DNA of 33,150 nucleotides from a virus, in the IMG/VR virus record IMGVR_UViG_3300030202_001140, positions 1,550 to 34,699 of that record. One strand, given 5' to 3'. The position numbers and the translations under genes are program-made. Positions 10,101-18,025 of this stretch are shown piece by piece. Under the pieces are notes generated by a model, which searched no databases, had not been told where the DNA came from, and saw only the letters and a program-made list of their open reading frames with translations. How positions within the stretch are numbered: the stretch's first letter is position 1; each line of letters starts with the position of its first letter.

Positions 10101-11161
10101 GAGAATTAGGTCTATATGACTGGTCAGTAGGCGCAGCTACAGTTACAGGTGTTACTGAAACTAATGCAGCACAGCAGATGTACTTTGAAGCTTTCTTTAA
10201 ATGGAATGGTTTAACCGGTATTACTAACTTACCTAGAGCTATGAGAGCTTCTTTGTTTGGAGACTTCTTATATAATAGAGTAGAAGAAATACATTTACAT
10301 CGTCAAAGTGGAGATCCTAAGACAAGATCTGTGCAAGAAGCTGAGCAACAATTACGTGATTTAGGTGTTCGTATAAACGGACCTAACAATATTGTTGACC
10401 TAATGTTTGATTCAGACTTAATAGCTACTGGTAAAGACTTAACAGCACTTAATCCTACTGGCGAAATAACTGTAAGCAATAAGTCTGCTCAAAAAGTATT
10501 TACTGATGTTAAGTTTAAAGAAGAAATGCTAGGTAAGCAAATACAAGAAGCTACCTTTAATTTTATTAGAGATGCCGTTGCATTACCTGATGCTGCTAAC
10601 AGACCGTTGTTCTATCAAGATCCACGGTTTGCTTTATTCTTTCAATTTCAAGGGTTTATAGCTACTTTTACAGCTAACCATATACCTAAGTTATGGGGTG
10701 AGTATATCAAACGAGGTACTCCAGCATTAAAGTATAATGCGTTTGCTACTATGGCGACAATGATTATGCTTAGCTTTGCTTCACAGTATCTTAAGGATTT
10801 ACTTAAGTATGGAGAGTCTACTCCTTACTTAGATGAAGCTGAGTATTACCAAAGAGGTGTAAGATCTTCTGGATTATTAGGTACAAGTGAAAGGATTATA
10901 GATCAGTTCATGCCTTTGTACGATTATAGATCTGGATCAGGTCCTACTGCGTGGGTGTTTGACACTACTGCAAGTGAAGCTCCTGCTATAGGCTATGGTA
11001 AAAGAGTATTAGGTGCTATGCGTAAATTCTCTGAAGGTGATGTAGGAGAATCTGTAAGACTAGGTACTAAGTTACTTCCTGTTGTTGCACCATTTAATCA
11101 AGTGGGTACTCAATGGGGAAAATTTGCAGACAGATGGAACTTTAAAGGTGGAATAGAATAA
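7121..11161 (+). CDS. gp16-like ejection protein with N-terminal staphylococcal-nuclease-like domain
   Basis: 1346 residues. Residues about 18-130 read as an SNase/thermonuclease-like fold: MEAVDGDTVIHPDIDKPIRL, then EGYDTQEVP (the DTPE-type loop), and later YLGDLYNDQGQSWKRKLLSEG. The middle holds a hydrophobic block at about 295-335 (MIAMSVPYMGITAAAYFAAP) and another near 485, compatible with membrane insertion during ejection. The C-terminus, with a hydrophobic segment near 1205 and then LLKYGESTPYLDEAEYY and RSSGLLGTSERIIDQFMPLYD, is the pattern I know from the end of T7 gp16-like internal proteins. It begins 13 bases after the SleB gene and overlaps the next gene by one base (TAATG). A nuclease domain in an ejection protein is odd; it might act on host DNA, or be a non-catalytic DNA-binding remnant. 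Confidence 0.7.
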   Translation: MAEIEVQNFLQSIIDYTPNKIGVMEAVDGDTVIHPDIDKPIRLEGYDTQEVPKWIEGEYKAGTAGGETEANVLTRLANEMGYTELRLRRDSSGRPIIDNTKNRYLGDLYNDQGQSWKRKLLSEGIQNPTKYTSQENRIFFELEQQRRQEEFTSGVYEEDEWSRARDEILTALDKEGYRKAGIKLIAQDERELKYMRDMGLGNYFTDAEVVSRSSDRTLLNKALNPMSDTWSKTWVGVREASFGALLAAGDLTNIEAISHIGEMGVERARRQIEPYADSIQSYKDVDGFYSGLEYFTNMIAMSVPYMGITAAAYFAAPATMGASLAVPSSLYAGQTYNEMDDKNKNVGVAAISGVTQMALDLLGLRYIMKSPIASKDLFQKAYKELVNKGMSGAQARQEIGRATRLSLAKFAGDAANEASKQLAAKQVFLDLIKRQAKAGTVESVTEGLQEATAYLSAHHMDIGHGVINMEELVSRTTEGMVAGAMLGGGIATLGSVQNYAGWTDVKYRLAPAHEKDLSVASMLSELEANSKEGMKSNEENAADAAVRHDKYKRGKGSKSLNSEPEHIMIRYDEEIDRRKKQGIVDESKERLMNPLGLFQGSVPNAISNADATMYRSLRRLRDLLGGVLQRVYDGENFMSTKHHRVAIYKNMVKPDKMFFKEMGEAGRLNIKARERASHTLLNFVNKYSRKNKFDENLVPKDLPNRQNLVDNAKLIELLSNKLHRDQVNAGAKMGFIPNYLFRFKGINKRSVYKNKAEFQKLLQEEYNYTPDKAKKSTDELIDNNEVYDLESAEFSVTNQGIIPSAHRKRSLNLAENPKFAKFMEQDLYNNISQASKQAARFIGHRKFIGENSKIINTLLHEAEYLDGAPREKVNKIARLVKDVLDSDSGNYNRPTTEMGKKLQRLQRNFLTLSTFASLPLAAISSTVELGLVTKGLTAEEIFSTKKGKDGQHTGLKGIGRELGKAIWDGTKEVADLGTQRSSNDIFSWGQQRLRELGLYDWSVGAATVTGVTETNAAQQMYFEAFFKWNGLTGITNLPRAMRASLFGDFLYNRVEEIHLHRQSGDPKTRSVQEAEQQLRDLGVRINGPNNIVDLMFDSDLIATGKDLTALNPTGEITVSNKSAQKVFTDVKFKEEMLGKQIQEATFNFIRDAVALPDAANRPLFYQDPRFALFFQFQGFIATFTANHIPKLWGEYIKRGTPALKYNAFATMATMIMLSFASQYLKDLLKYGESTPYLDEAEYYQRGVRSSGLLGTSERIIDQFMPLYDYRSGSGPTAWVFDTTASEAPAIGYGKRVLGAMRKFSEGDVGESVRLGTKLLPVVAPFNQVGTQWGKFADRWNFKGGIE

Positions 11162-14100
11162 TGGCAAAGATTAATGTATCGACCCGTGTCCAACCAATAG
11201 TGGGCGGAGGAGATGCTGAACAAGCATTAAAACAAAAAGCAGCAAGAGCATTTGCAGGTCAGCAATTAACTGGACAAGAGCCAGAGGTAAAGGCTTTTCT
11301 TGATAGCGTAATAAACATAACTCCTGCAGAAATAGAGCAAGCTAAAGCAGAAGGTGCAAACATAGATAAGAACCTTAGAGGAGACACTTTAATTAGTACT
11401 CCTGATGTAAGGTACACTGACGAGGATATGCGTGAAGGTGTAGTTCCAGATGAACTATACAGATCAAATCTAAGAGAACGTCGAGCAGCCCAAAGAGCTG
11501 GAGAGCGGCGCAGTTACGATTTTATAGCTAAAGAAGAACAGCCTACTAAGAGTACTTTCTTTGGTGGCCAAGAATTTAAAAGTGATTCAACGGATGATGG
11601 TGGTTTAACAGAACGTCTTAAGAAAGGATTAATTAATATACATACTAATGGACTGTTTAGACTAGGTACTAATCCGGTAGGTCAGACATATCCTGATGCA
11701 GCAAAAGTTGGTAAAGGCACTAACGTTGACGGTGTGTATACTCCACCACCACAGCAGTCAGTTGATGTTGCAACACAACAAGCGTCAGTCGCACAACAAA
11801 CTCAATTTAATGATAAGACTGGAGAGCCATATGATCTTAAGTTAACTAGAGCTATCATGAAAGGTGGAGGTCTAGCTTACAATAAAGATATAGATGAAGG
11901 ATCTCATATGCCTTCACAAGACTATGATAGAGTAGCTTTACTTACAACTGAAAATGCTATCGCTGATAGAACATATTTAGCTGTAGATGATTTTGAAGTT
12001 GATCCTATTACTGGTCAGAAAGTAACTGATGAAACCAGAGAAAAAATGCTGGCGGAAGAGCAAGTTGCTGCAGAGCGTAAGCGTCTAACAGCAGGTGTTA
12101 AAGTAACTATGGCTGCAGGTAATGGAGCTTTAGGTAATCAGATACACCAAGAGTGGTTACGTCTTAATCCTGATATTGAACAGACTAAACTAACTAGAGA
12201 AGAAGCAGAGACATTAGGTTCAGCTTATAAAGAACTGTATGCTAATATTAATCCTGATATACTACAACGCGTTGAGACTAAGTTTAAACAAACAGAGTTT
12301 AGACTACTCGATGATGCTGTACCTAAGCTTTTAGCTGGACAAGCTTTACGTCAGGCGTTGTTTCCTAAGCAGATTATAAAACCACTATCAGCTCCTATGT
12401 TGTCTGGTACTATTAGTGAAGGAGATATGGCTAACTTTACTAAGACAGTGTTAGGTCCTGTAGGTGAGAAGCAAGTAAAAGAAATACTTACAGCATTTAG
12501 AAACTTAGGATCTGTTGGCCATGTAGTTGATAAACGTAGAAATAAAATACTTCTTGCAACATTACTTAGACACTTAAATACTAATGATGTTATGTCTTGG
12601 GAAGCTGAAATACACGGTATGGGTGAGACTAAAAGTAAAGAATACTCTGCTAAAGAAAAGTTTCAAATCAATGAGATGCTTAAAGAAGGTTATGTATATA
12701 ACGATGAGATAGGTTATTACACTCATCCTGCTGAGGGTAAACCTGATATACATGTAAGTTATCTTTACAATGCTAAAGAAGTTATGGATAGTGGTATGGA
12801 TAGCTATGCTCAGCAAGTTCATGCTATTCAAGCAGCAAGGAATCAAATAAGTTTCTTAACATTCGCTAGTTTAGGGTATAACCAACGTATTATACCTCAG
12901 CAAACTTACTTTAATCCTGTTACGTCTAAGGTAACTAGGTTTGTAACTAGATCTGCTAGACCTGATGTAATAAAACCTGCATCTATACAAGAGAAGAACT
13001 TACGAGAAATGTATTCATCTATATTAGTTGATGGTACATCTAAGAAGATGCCTAAGGTAAGAGAAGAGATGTTAAGAGCAGCAACTCCACAACTAAGAGA
13101 GTGGGGTAATATACTAAGAGAACTACAGAATGTAAGTGATAGCGACTACGAAATAGTTGCTGATGCTATAGCTAATAAGATACCTATTAATGATCCTGCA
13201 TGGCCTACCGACGCAGCTAACAGAGTTGCAGGTAATCTTCAGTTAGATCCACAACAACATGGTGGACTTATGGCTGCTATTAAAGATAAAGGTGGCTTTG
13301 AAGGTTTAGTATACATAGATGGTTTAATAGACTTTGCTAACTACATGGACGCAAGAACAGCTGGTAAAAACTTTACTACATTCTTTAATGCTTATCCTGA
13401 TGGTATTACTAATGGTATTGCGTCTAACGCTGTACAAATGGGTCATCAACAGACAGCTAAGCGTACCGGCGTTATAAGAGAAAACGATGTAGGTGATTTG
13501 CTTGATGATGGTGATGTTAGAGATGTTGTTGCTAGATCTGCTCTTGCATCTTTAGGAGACGGCTGGAATAATGTTTCACAAGATACCGATAAAGGTATTG
13601 ATATGACTACACACTTAAATGTACTAGCTACTGAACTATACTCTGAGAAAGCTATAAACAAAAGTACTACTATGGTTTACGGTTATGGTATGGAGTTGCA
13701 GAGTTTCTGGATTAAGTTTAGAGATGGTCTTAATTTAAAGTTAGAGTATGATAATCCTAAGTTATTAAATGCATATAATTATCTAATGAGTCAAGCAGCT
13801 TTTGATAATGATTTAGAAGCGTTATCTAGAGTTATAAACGAAAAGTATTCTACTTCACTTGAAGATACTATGTCCACTGATGCTATACAATCAAGACGAT
13901 TAGTACGCGCAGCCGCCGGTATTCATGCAGCAATGGATGAAAACTTTAGTATTGAATTACCAATAGGCAGAGGTGCTTATGGTAGATATGTATCTGAAGG
14001 TCAAGCTACTGCTGATGTAACTACCTTTAATATATATGAACCAGAAGGTTATGACGCTGAAGGTAAATTTCTTGTTGATCCAGATACTAAGAAGCCTTTA

Positions 14101-15003
14101 CTTAGGAAGCAAGCTAGAAAAGCTGTACATTATAAGAGACGTATGACTGCGTCTGCCGCAGCGACAGTACCAGGCGGACAGCAGTTTGGTAGGTTTGCTT
14201 ATGGTGGTTCTTTACCTGGACCTATACAGGCGCTTGATGCTGTTACAATCGTAAAGACTGCAACAGGTAAATCATGGAATGATATATCGAATGCAAGTGG
14301 TGGTCAGCCATATATGTTTAGTATATATGATGCTGTTAAAGTAACTGCAGGTAATATGCACGTAGTATTAGATGAGATAAATAATAATTGGTTTAACGAG
14401 TCTATGAAGTACTCTTATCTACAAGCTATGAGAGATTCTACTGTAGCTAGTATGAAGAAATTTAGAAAGAACAAAGCTAAAGTTCTTGAAGAGATGGGTG
14501 ACTCACCTATACCTTTAATTAAAGCTGGGTACATGCATCAGGTACTATCACCAACAGAGTTTATTAAGCAGAAGGATGGTACAGAAAAACCTAACTTTGC
14601 TAAGTCACCATTAACTAAACAGTTAAGTAAGATGGCTGCTAAACCTGAAGGTAAGGTAGATAATAATGGAAGACCTATAACTACGGATAGTCAAGAATTC
14701 TTTAATCAAGCAGAAGAGTTTGCTAGAGGAATGTATAGAGCTATGAATAAAGCTGGATTTAAGTACAACATTCATAAAAAAGACTATGATCTTCCTCCAT
14801 TAGAACAGTTTGCAAGTGAAACAACTTACAGACAATACTATGCTTTCGTTGAAGAATTTTACAGACTACTAGACTTTGAGAATCGTATGAATAGAATGAT
14901 AAGCAAGACTAACGCTAACAAGAAGAAGTTAGCTGAAGCCTTAAAGAAAAACGGTTTTAAATCTAGAAGCGGACGTATGATACCTAGACAATACGACCTA
15001 TAA
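11161..15003 (+). CDS. Diverged single-subunit RNA polymerase in the virion gene cluster (candidate virion RNA polymerase)
   Basis: 1280 residues. All T7-type polymerase motifs can be placed in order. GYNQRIIPQQTYFNP (572-586) matches the DWRGRVYAVSMFNP block of T7 RNAP. YPDGITNGI (D747) matches motif A, DGxxxGI. KAINKSTTMVYGYG (K830, K834, M838, Y842) matches motif B with the same K-x3-M-x3-Y-G spacing as T7 K631/M635/Y639. PGPIQALDAVTIVKT followed by FSIYDAVKV (D1057) matches the PNFIHSQDGSHLRKT to LIHDSF region of motif C. R627 of T7 is replaced by Lys and H811 by Tyr. The N-terminal part before the first motif is about 150 residues longer than in T7. As the last gene of the ejection-protein operon it is probably packaged and injected, as in phage N4, though N4's enzyme is far larger. 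The polymerase fold is well supported; packaging is inference. Confidence 0.8.
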   Translation: MAKINVSTRVQPIVGGGDAEQALKQKAARAFAGQQLTGQEPEVKAFLDSVINITPAEIEQAKAEGANIDKNLRGDTLISTPDVRYTDEDMREGVVPDELYRSNLRERRAAQRAGERRSYDFIAKEEQPTKSTFFGGQEFKSDSTDDGGLTERLKKGLINIHTNGLFRLGTNPVGQTYPDAAKVGKGTNVDGVYTPPPQQSVDVATQQASVAQQTQFNDKTGEPYDLKLTRAIMKGGGLAYNKDIDEGSHMPSQDYDRVALLTTENAIADRTYLAVDDFEVDPITGQKVTDETREKMLAEEQVAAERKRLTAGVKVTMAAGNGALGNQIHQEWLRLNPDIEQTKLTREEAETLGSAYKELYANINPDILQRVETKFKQTEFRLLDDAVPKLLAGQALRQALFPKQIIKPLSAPMLSGTISEGDMANFTKTVLGPVGEKQVKEILTAFRNLGSVGHVVDKRRNKILLATLLRHLNTNDVMSWEAEIHGMGETKSKEYSAKEKFQINEMLKEGYVYNDEIGYYTHPAEGKPDIHVSYLYNAKEVMDSGMDSYAQQVHAIQAARNQISFLTFASLGYNQRIIPQQTYFNPVTSKVTRFVTRSARPDVIKPASIQEKNLREMYSSILVDGTSKKMPKVREEMLRAATPQLREWGNILRELQNVSDSDYEIVADAIANKIPINDPAWPTDAANRVAGNLQLDPQQHGGLMAAIKDKGGFEGLVYIDGLIDFANYMDARTAGKNFTTFFNAYPDGITNGIASNAVQMGHQQTAKRTGVIRENDVGDLLDDGDVRDVVARSALASLGDGWNNVSQDTDKGIDMTTHLNVLATELYSEKAINKSTTMVYGYGMELQSFWIKFRDGLNLKLEYDNPKLLNAYNYLMSQAAFDNDLEALSRVINEKYSTSLEDTMSTDAIQSRRLVRAAAGIHAAMDENFSIELPIGRGAYGRYVSEGQATADVTTFNIYEPEGYDAEGKFLVDPDTKKPLLRKQARKAVHYKRRMTASAAATVPGGQQFGRFAYGGSLPGPIQALDAVTIVKTATGKSWNDISNASGGQPYMFSIYDAVKVTAGNMHVVLDEINNNWFNESMKYSYLQAMRDSTVASMKKFRKNKAKVLEEMGDSPIPLIKAGYMHQVLSPTEFIKQKDGTEKPNFAKSPLTKQLSKMAAKPEGKVDNNGRPITTDSQEFFNQAEEFARGMYRAMNKAGFKYNIHKKDYDLPPLEQFASETTYRQYYAFVEEFYRLLDFENRMNRMISKTNANKKKLAEALKKNGFKSRSGRMIPRQYDL

Positions 15004-15010
15004 AAAAAAT

Positions 15011-15050
15011 AACCCCGATAGAAATCCACATGGAAATCTATTGGGGTTTT
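15011..15050. terminator. Bidirectional intrinsic terminator between convergent RNA polymerase operons
   Basis: Inverted repeat AACCCCGATAGA / TCTATTGGGGTT (12 pairs, one G-T), flanked by TTTTTT on the right for rightward transcripts and by an A-run at 15002-15009 for leftward ones. It lies between the stop of the late operon at 15003 and the stop of the leftward operon at 15055. Confidence 0.9.
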
Positions 15051-15054
15051 TTAT

Positions 15055-15315
15055 TTAAAGTAATCCGTTCTTAGCGTATAGTTCTTTTATACCTCTTTCA
15101 GCTTCTTTCTTTTTCACAGTCGCATCTTCTTCTGATACACCTGCTTCTAGGTTTAGCTTATATGTTATGTCTAACATTATATCATTAATTCTAGGTGTAT
15201 ACAACGCATCGTCTGGTATCTGAGGATACTCCTCTTGTAGTTCTACATCATCTACGTCTACTCCGCGTAACGCTAAGTAGTTATGATTTATTTTTACTCC
15301 TTCTTTTATGGCCAT
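15055..15315 (-). CDS. Small acidic protein of unknown function, last gene of the leftward operon
   Basis: 86 residues, acidic, no motif that I recognise. A strong AAAGGAGG site lies 7-8 bases before the ATG at 15315, and the gene follows the RNA polymerase stop by 12 bases, so it is certainly expressed. The middle contains EEYPQIPDDALYTPRIND and the C-terminus is a charged helix. Its place directly after the phage RNA polymerase could suggest a partner or regulator of that enzyme, but nothing in the sequence proves it. Confidence 0.75.
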   Translation of the reverse strand: MAIKEGVKINHNYLALRGVDVDDVELQEEYPQIPDDALYTPRINDIMLDITYKLNLEAGVSEEDATVKKKEAERGIKELYAKNGLL

Positions 15316-15327
15316 GTTAACCTCCTT

Positions 15328-17625
15328 TTATGCGAAGAAATAATCAGAATCTTCTATGCCATTTATACTTAGGCTGCCTAACTCTGGTTGTTCAACGTCT
15401 ATTTCTTCTTTATCTGTTATTATCTGTTCTTCTATGTAGTTGTAGAAGTTATCTACATCGTACATATCTATGAACTTACGTTTAGTGTGAGCAAGTAATA
15501 GCTCTACATCACAAGCATGTGTTGAAAAACTATCGTGCACAGCGCCAAACTCTCCATTCCAATCGTCTATTACGAGTGCCATATGACTAGCGTCCATAGA
15601 GTGAACAAAGTTAGGTGATATTCCTGTCATAAATCCTCTTATACTAGGAAGTTTAGTTGCTACTTGGGCACAGTGTTGTACAACGCCACGTTTATTGTAC
15701 GTAGTGTATCCACTTATAGTACCTTTAGCTTTACGCTTTTGCATTTGAAAATTAGTATACTCTACTGGAAACCCTGATGGGGTTGTCCAGCATAGTTTAT
15801 CTTTACCATTACCGTATACTAATCTAGATTCATATGAGTTTATAAATTGAACTAGCTTACTCAACTCTTCTAGTTCCTCATCTGTCTTATCTTTCTTTAT
15901 ATAAAGTTCTTTCTGTCTGGCGATAACATCTGAATATTCTTTACCTGCTATCTCTCCTTCTGGAGAAAACTTTACATACTTTCCTATCTCAAATAGAGCT
16001 AGCTGCTGTAAGTATGACATAGTACTTAGTGGTCCTGGACATACTTTGTCTATTGCTTTGATTAGAATCTTAGCAAACTTGTTACAGTCATCTTGTGTGA
16101 TACCATATATAGTATGGTAGTCTTCTACTTTAGAATCAAAGAACATGTTCTCTGCAATCTTACTAGCACCTGCAGAATAAGCTCTTGTCATTGATCCGCG
16201 TTTAGTTATACCCTTACGTATATGTTTCATAGGCATAGAGTTTAGTATGCTTTTTAATCTATCATCTTCAGTAAGCTTAATTAACTCTTTAGCTGCCTGC
16301 ACGTAGAAATCTTTTTGTATTACAGTAGGTATTAACCCAACAAGATCGCCTGTCTGAGTATCCTTAGACATAGATCCTAAGTGCTGCCAACCGTTGTTGC
16401 TGCCGTCGATAGGTATAGGTAAATGTGACATGTGTAGTCTATGATCTTTCTTAGCTTCATGGTAGTCGTACCATTCCACACAACACGCTAAGAATGATAC
16501 AGTCTTCTCGCATGGTACAAAAGAAGTAGTACGTCCTAATTCAACTATCCAATCCATGTTATTGTTTACCCAGTTAACTCTATCTTCTAAAGTCATTTTA
16601 TCTACAGATATATCTTCTAGTCCTTCTGATTTAAGATAACCTTTATAGTCTTGCTCAGTCCACTCAGGTATCTCGTCTATCTTGTAGCTTTCGTTATAGC
16701 TGACAGCTGTATGCACTGCTAACCAGAATAAACCACTGTCTGTCATTGGCTTACCTCTAGCAAACTTCAACATACCCCTAGATAAATCAGATCCTTGAAA
16801 GTTTAAGAAGGGTTCTATGTAATAGATTCTACCACGATAATCTGCATCTACGTATTGGTAAAACACATCATGATCCTTTAGTAGCTTAGCCTTAGATGTA
16901 ATGAACTTCCATTCCATAACTTTACTACGTCGTTTCATTTCTTTTACATCGTTATTCTCATAAGGTTCTTCGCGTAAGAACGTACTCTTGCTATTAAGTA
17001 ATGCGTCATATACTTTTCTATTTATACGCCAGCCAGTTTTCTGTAGCTTATTCATAGCATTTATATATGGTTGCTTTAGATCTAAGTGATCGTCCTTTAA
17101 CTTATTCTTAATAACTAAGTGTCTATCGTTTTGTACCATAGAAGTTATAGACTTAGGTATTGTAGTCCTAGTAGCAGTTAGATTTATTCTTGTAGTTGCT
17201 TCATGTAGATCAGCAAGCTCTATCCACTTAGGTGTAGCAGATATTATATGGCTGCTATCCCTTATTCTTGGATAGTACAGGTCTATAAAACCACAGTTAT
17301 AAAATCCTTCTACAAATAAATCACCTAGTCTTAACTCCATAGACCAAGGTAACTTATCTCGTTTTAGTAGTCTATGTATGTGTTGACCTATTTTAAATGA
17401 TGTATTAGTTAACTGTGCTGTACCTGCAGGGCTATCACTTGTATCTTTAGTAAATAATATTTGTATAGTCTGCAGTGCGGAGTTAACAAATATATCCATG
17501 TCTTCTTTATAATTTTTATGTAACTTTAATAATACCCCACCAGAGTTAGCTTTAGGATTGTTTATATTTATCCCATCCACTTTCTCTAAGAGGTAGTTGG
17601 TTACCTGATCTATAGGTTTTGACAT
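15328..17625 (-). CDS. T7-like single-subunit DNA-directed RNA polymerase
   Basis: 765 residues from the ATG at 17625 (a TTG three bases upstream would add one Met; GAGG lies 9-12 bases before the ATG). Motifs: DADYRGRIYYIEPFLNFQG (262-266 is the DxxGR box), motif A IDGSNNGWQH (D407), motif B ITKRGSMTRAYSAG (K475, Y483), SPNFVHSMDASHM, and motif C AVHDSFSTH (D698). These are the full catalytic set of the T7 family, so the enzyme should transcribe phage genes from its own promoters. The part before DxxGR is about 160 residues shorter than in T7 (883 residues in total), meaning a reduced N-terminal promoter-recognition domain. The start overlaps the end of the dCMP deaminase gene by 74 bases. 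Candidate promoters are the CTAWAAGGAGAGTATAC sites. Confidence 0.95.
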   Translation of the reverse strand: MSKPIDQVTNYLLEKVDGININNPKANSGGVLLKLHKNYKEDMDIFVNSALQTIQILFTKDTSDSPAGTAQLTNTSFKIGQHIHRLLKRDKLPWSMELRLGDLFVEGFYNCGFIDLYYPRIRDSSHIISATPKWIELADLHEATTRINLTATRTTIPKSITSMVQNDRHLVIKNKLKDDHLDLKQPYINAMNKLQKTGWRINRKVYDALLNSKSTFLREEPYENNDVKEMKRRSKVMEWKFITSKAKLLKDHDVFYQYVDADYRGRIYYIEPFLNFQGSDLSRGMLKFARGKPMTDSGLFWLAVHTAVSYNESYKIDEIPEWTEQDYKGYLKSEGLEDISVDKMTLEDRVNWVNNNMDWIVELGRTTSFVPCEKTVSFLACCVEWYDYHEAKKDHRLHMSHLPIPIDGSNNGWQHLGSMSKDTQTGDLVGLIPTVIQKDFYVQAAKELIKLTEDDRLKSILNSMPMKHIRKGITKRGSMTRAYSAGASKIAENMFFDSKVEDYHTIYGITQDDCNKFAKILIKAIDKVCPGPLSTMSYLQQLALFEIGKYVKFSPEGEIAGKEYSDVIARQKELYIKKDKTDEELEELSKLVQFINSYESRLVYGNGKDKLCWTTPSGFPVEYTNFQMQKRKAKGTISGYTTYNKRGVVQHCAQVATKLPSIRGFMTGISPNFVHSMDASHMALVIDDWNGEFGAVHDSFSTHACDVELLLAHTKRKFIDMYDVDNFYNYIEEQIITDKEEIDVEQPELGSLSINGIEDSDYFFA

Positions 17626-18025
17626 CAAGTCCTCTTTCTTTTAAAAATTGTAGCGCGTAGCTATCATACGTCTCGTCGTATACTACTCTAATAATCCCTG
17701 CTTGTAGTATAAGTTTAGCACACTCAATGCAAGGCGAGTGTGTAGTATATATTGTAGCTCCTTCAGAGCTGCCACCTGTTTTAGCTAACTTCATAAGTGC
17801 ATTAGCTTCTGAGTGGATAACCTCAGGCCTAGTCATACCATCAGAGTGTCTTGTGTGATTACACATACCTGTTGGCATACCGTTAAACCCTTGTGAAAGC
17901 ACCTGCCCATTACGGACTATGATGCTTCCAACTTTTATATCATCATCGAACGATAGCTGACTAAACACGTGAGCTACCGTTAAATATATTTTATCATAAC
18001 GCTCCTGTTTGGAATTCGAATTCAT
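17552..18025 (-). CDS. Deoxycytidylate (dCMP) deaminase
   Basis: 157 residues, the usual length. Zinc and catalytic motifs are complete: HSEANALMK (the HAE-type box, with catalytic Glu) and SPCIECAKLI (PCxxC box). The enzyme converts dCMP to dUMP, feeding thymidylate synthesis. There is no thymidylate synthase proper in the window, since the ThyA-like protein upstream looks like a dCMP hydroxymethylase, so dUMP would have to go to a host or out-of-window enzyme. It overlaps the primase-helicase gene by 32 bases and the RNA polymerase gene by 74 bases. An AAGG site lies 6 bases before the ATG. Confidence 0.92.
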   Translation of the reverse strand: MNSNSKQERYDKIYLTVAHVFSQLSFDDDIKVGSIIVRNGQVLSQGFNGMPTGMCNHTRHSDGMTRPEVIHSEANALMKLAKTGGSSEGATIYTTHSPCIECAKLILQAGIIRVVYDETYDSYALQFLKERGLDVKTYRSGNQLPLRESGWDKYKQS

